Program-made: the position numbers and the translations under genes | Notes under the pieces: generated by a model | Seen by the model: only the letters and a program-made list of their open reading frames with translations | Database searches by the model: none | Told to the model about the DNA's origin: nothing | DNA from: Ignavibacteria bacterium | GTDB taxonomy: Bacteria > Bacteroidota > Ignavibacteria > Ignavibacteriales > Ignavibacteriaceae | Assembly: GCA_017302895.1 (NCBI GenBank) | Contig: JAFLBV010000002.1 | Location: 620,001-684,000, forward strand | Direction of reading: 5' to 3' | DNA length: 64,000 nt | Part shown: one piece after another, positions 62,074 through 64,000 of the stretch | How positions within the stretch are numbered: position 1 is the first letter of the stretch | Layout: every line of letters starts with the position of its first letter

Positions 62074-64000
62074 TTACTTTATTTCAATCATGAGTCTCAG
62101 ACCCCAGTAAATTGCTCTGGGATTTAAGAACGCTGTGTATGCGAGGTTTGGCATATCGATATATGATTTATTTTTACGCCATTCTTCTTTTTGTGACTCA
62201 CTTGCATTATCATCCCAAGGAATGTACTCACCTGTTCTGACATCACCCGGCTTGTCTTCGCCGATAATGTTTTTGTAACCAAAAGCACTGAACTCTGATG
62301 GCAGATGAAGCGATTGCATGTAGGCATCATAATCTTTTGCATCAACAAAACCGGCTCTGTAATCAAGATACTTGATGTTGAAAAGGTTTGAAATGTCTGC
62401 AAAAAATTCGATTGCTGCAGGTCCGACTTTGAAAGTCTTCGAAATTCTCATGTCGAAGTTATAAAAATCTTTCCATTGAATATTGTTTGTGAATCCGGGG
62501 CGTGTTCCGCCGGGTCCTGTCCAACTGAAATAGGTTCCTGATGACCATGTAGCCAAAAGGTTGATTCTGATATCTTCGAGAAGATAAACGCCGCCAATTT
62601 CAGGACCAAAATTCATTGGTGTGAAAATGTCGATATTTGCTCTGCCGTAAGGCTGTGGAACAGGTTTTGACTGCTCAAAGAGAGCTGTGTTTCTTTCGGA
62701 TTCTCTCTGAAGTGCAGGGTTCTCATAGTAGGTAGGCAAACCGAAGAAACCTGCGGTTGAAACCATATAGGTGTAGTTAACAAATCCTGTAATCCACTCA
62801 CCTCTGTTTTTGGTAAGTGTTATTTCAAAACCGCGAATGTCACGGTATCTGTTTGGTTCAGGAACACTGTAGGAAACCGAATTGTCACGGCTGACATAAC
62901 CGACAAGGCGGGTTTCATCAGTAACATCTTTGTAGTAACCTGCAACTCTTAAGAGGAACATGTCAAACAGATTGTGCTCGTAACCCAATTCGTATGCGAC
63001 TGTTTTAGGCAGCGGGTTGTTCGGGTTTGCAAGTCTTGATATTGCATTATTCGACTGATTTCTTCTAAGGAGGAAGAGATCTTCCGGAGCCGGCATCGAT
63101 CTGAAATGACCATAGTTGAAGAAGAGTTTGCTGTTAACCGTAATCGGGAAAGCAACACCAAGTCTAGGACTAAGGCTGATAACTTTTTCAGTTGATTCTT
63201 TCTGAAGAAGTTCATCTATTTTCAATGAGTAGGCACCCGAGAATGCTTTGTTGTAAGGATCATAGAGATACCACTGGCCGCCCGCGTGTGAATAATCCAA
63301 ACGGAGACCGATATTGGCAATCATTCCCTCAAACTCGAGTTTTGTCTGACCATAAATTGCCCCTCTTACAGGGTAGGTCTGCCATACTGAACGGGAGTTG
63401 CTGGTAGGAAGTGAAGGCTCAATAAGAGCGTAGTTAACATTGTTGTCGGTGTAGATAAATTCGACACCGGCTTTTATCTGCATAATCTTGTTAAGCTGAC
63501 TTGAATAGTCAAATCTTGAACTCCAGGTATAAACTTTCGAACTGTCTCTTGAGTTTGAGTATCCAAGTCCCATGTTCATCGAGCTTCCGATACCCGAGCT
63601 GAAACCGGAGAATGCACCGTATGGTGATTCATCATAGTAATTGTTACCGATTTTAACCACTTTGCCTGTGTTTCTTGCACTGGCAGGATTGGTGCTGTAT
63701 TCTGAACCAACGACATTCAACTGAATTTCGTAGAAAGTTGTTGGAGAAAGGACATGAACAAATTTTGCACCGAGCATTTTTCTGTCAACTTTGGTTGGTG
63801 CCCAGTAATCTGTTGCAAATGCTCTCGCATCAAGGTAACTTGCGCCTGCCCTGATGTCCATTTCAGAAACAATTGAATAAGCAGAACGGAAGATTCCGGG
63901 ACCACCGCTTCTTGAGCTGCTGGTACCGGTCTGTAAACCAAGTAATCCTTCGATTGTGAATTTCATTCCCTGAGCAATGTCAGAAGTGATTTTCACATGG
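62074..64000 (-). CDS. TonB-dependent receptor, C-terminal part (5' end beyond window)
   Basis: The frame is open to the window's right edge, so the N-terminus, plug and TonB box lie outside. About 642 residues of barrel are visible: alternating strands such as LEFEGMIANIGLRLDYSHAG, LSPRLGVAFPITVNSKLFFNYGHFRSMPAPEDLFLLRRN, VAYELGYEHNLFDMFLLRVAGYYKDVTDE, GFEITLTKNRGEWITGFVNYTYMV and FNFDMRISKTFKVGPAAIEFFADISNLFN-type end strands, then a proline-poor C-terminus (AIYWGLRLMIEIK). It heads the locus with the large secreted protein and the PorV-like protein. Confidence 0.9.
   Translation of the reverse strand, partial: HVKITSDIAQGMKFTIEGLLGLQTGTSSSRSGGPGIFRSAYSIVSEMDIRAGASYLDARAFATDYWAPTKVDRKMLGAKFVHVLSPTTFYEIQLNVVGSEYSTNPASARNTGKVVKIGNNYYDESPYGAFSGFSSGIGSSMNMGLGYSNSRDSSKVYTWSSRFDYSSQLNKIMQIKAGVEFIYTDNNVNYALIEPSLPTSNSRSVWQTYPVRGAIYGQTKLEFEGMIANIGLRLDYSHAGGQWYLYDPYNKAFSGAYSLKIDELLQKESTEKVISLSPRLGVAFPITVNSKLFFNYGHFRSMPAPEDLFLLRRNQSNNAISRLANPNNPLPKTVAYELGYEHNLFDMFLLRVAGYYKDVTDETRLVGYVSRDNSVSYSVPEPNRYRDIRGFEITLTKNRGEWITGFVNYTYMVSTAGFFGLPTYYENPALQRESERNTALFEQSKPVPQPYGRANIDIFTPMNFGPEIGGVYLLEDIRINLLATWSSGTYFSWTGPGGTRPGFTNNIQWKDFYNFDMRISKTFKVGPAAIEFFADISNLFNIKYLDYRAGFVDAKDYDAYMQSLHLPSEFSAFGYKNIIGEDKPGDVRTGEYIPWDDNASESQKEEWRKNKSYIDMPNLAYTAFLNPRAIYWGLRLMIEIK

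Overview
The window reads as chromosomal DNA of a Bacteroidota/Chlorobi-group bacterium, most likely of the Ignavibacteria. The main grounds are at least seven secreted proteins ending in a type IX secretion (T9SS) sorting domain with the NYPNPFNPST signature, TonB-dependent receptors paired with lipoproteins, a PorV/PorQ-like outer-membrane protein, a multiheme cytochrome c fused to a b-type cytochrome, and a fused E2-E1 2-oxoglutarate decarboxylase. The lineage is an inference from gene content. No rRNA, CRISPR array, insertion sequence or intact phage was seen.

Layout. 1-5203: the 3' part of a membrane multiheme cytochrome, then a three-gene operon of T9SS-exported proteins. 5334-9008: WYL regulator, nuclease lipoprotein, divergent short-chain dehydrogenase, membrane glycosyltransferase. 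9070-13269: UDP-glucose dehydrogenase and UDP-glucuronate decarboxylase (UDP-xylose supply), then def-fmt and a thioesterase. 13343-18418: a tight five-gene operon (unknown protein, nadD, meaB, acyl-CoA dehydrogenase, acyl-CoA carboxylase beta subunit). 18491-23279: a three-gene signalling operon (MASE1 histidine kinase, Rcp1-like response regulator, receiver-PAS-kinase hybrid). 23444-26481: PrsW-like protease and a NatAB-type ABC exporter. 26739-32354: T9SS protein, tRNA-Glu, a cluster of small lipoproteins, a DUF2911 protein, a zinc-ribbon protein. 32509-37314: GT39 glycosyltransferase and two secreted NodB-like T9SS proteins. 37588-39210: an accessory spot with a broken toxin-antitoxin pair, tRNA-Gly followed by tandem copies of its own 3' end, tRNA-Val and repeats. 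39211-45409: secreted protein, 2-oxoglutarate decarboxylase, pdxH, EamA transporter. 45507-52660: a TetR-controlled ABC efflux operon (regulator, HlyD lipoprotein, two ATPases, TolC, two permeases) with clear palindromic operators. 52722-56010: TonB receptor plus DUF4249 lipoprotein. 56307-64000: a five-gene surface locus with a second TonB receptor (cut by the window end), a large secreted protein, a PorV-like protein, an IPT/TIG propeller lipoprotein and a T9SS propeller protein.

Themes. Much of the coding capacity serves the cell surface: secreted propellers, TonB uptake, T9SS export and efflux. The observations most worth a second look are the 67-bp tandem repeat built on the 3' end of tRNA-Gly, the PIN toxin interrupted by a single in-frame stop, the paired operators in front of the TetR gene, the efflux ATPase pair whose two non-consensus motifs fall in the same composite ATP site, and short repeats that sit on or just past the stop codons of several unrelated genes.
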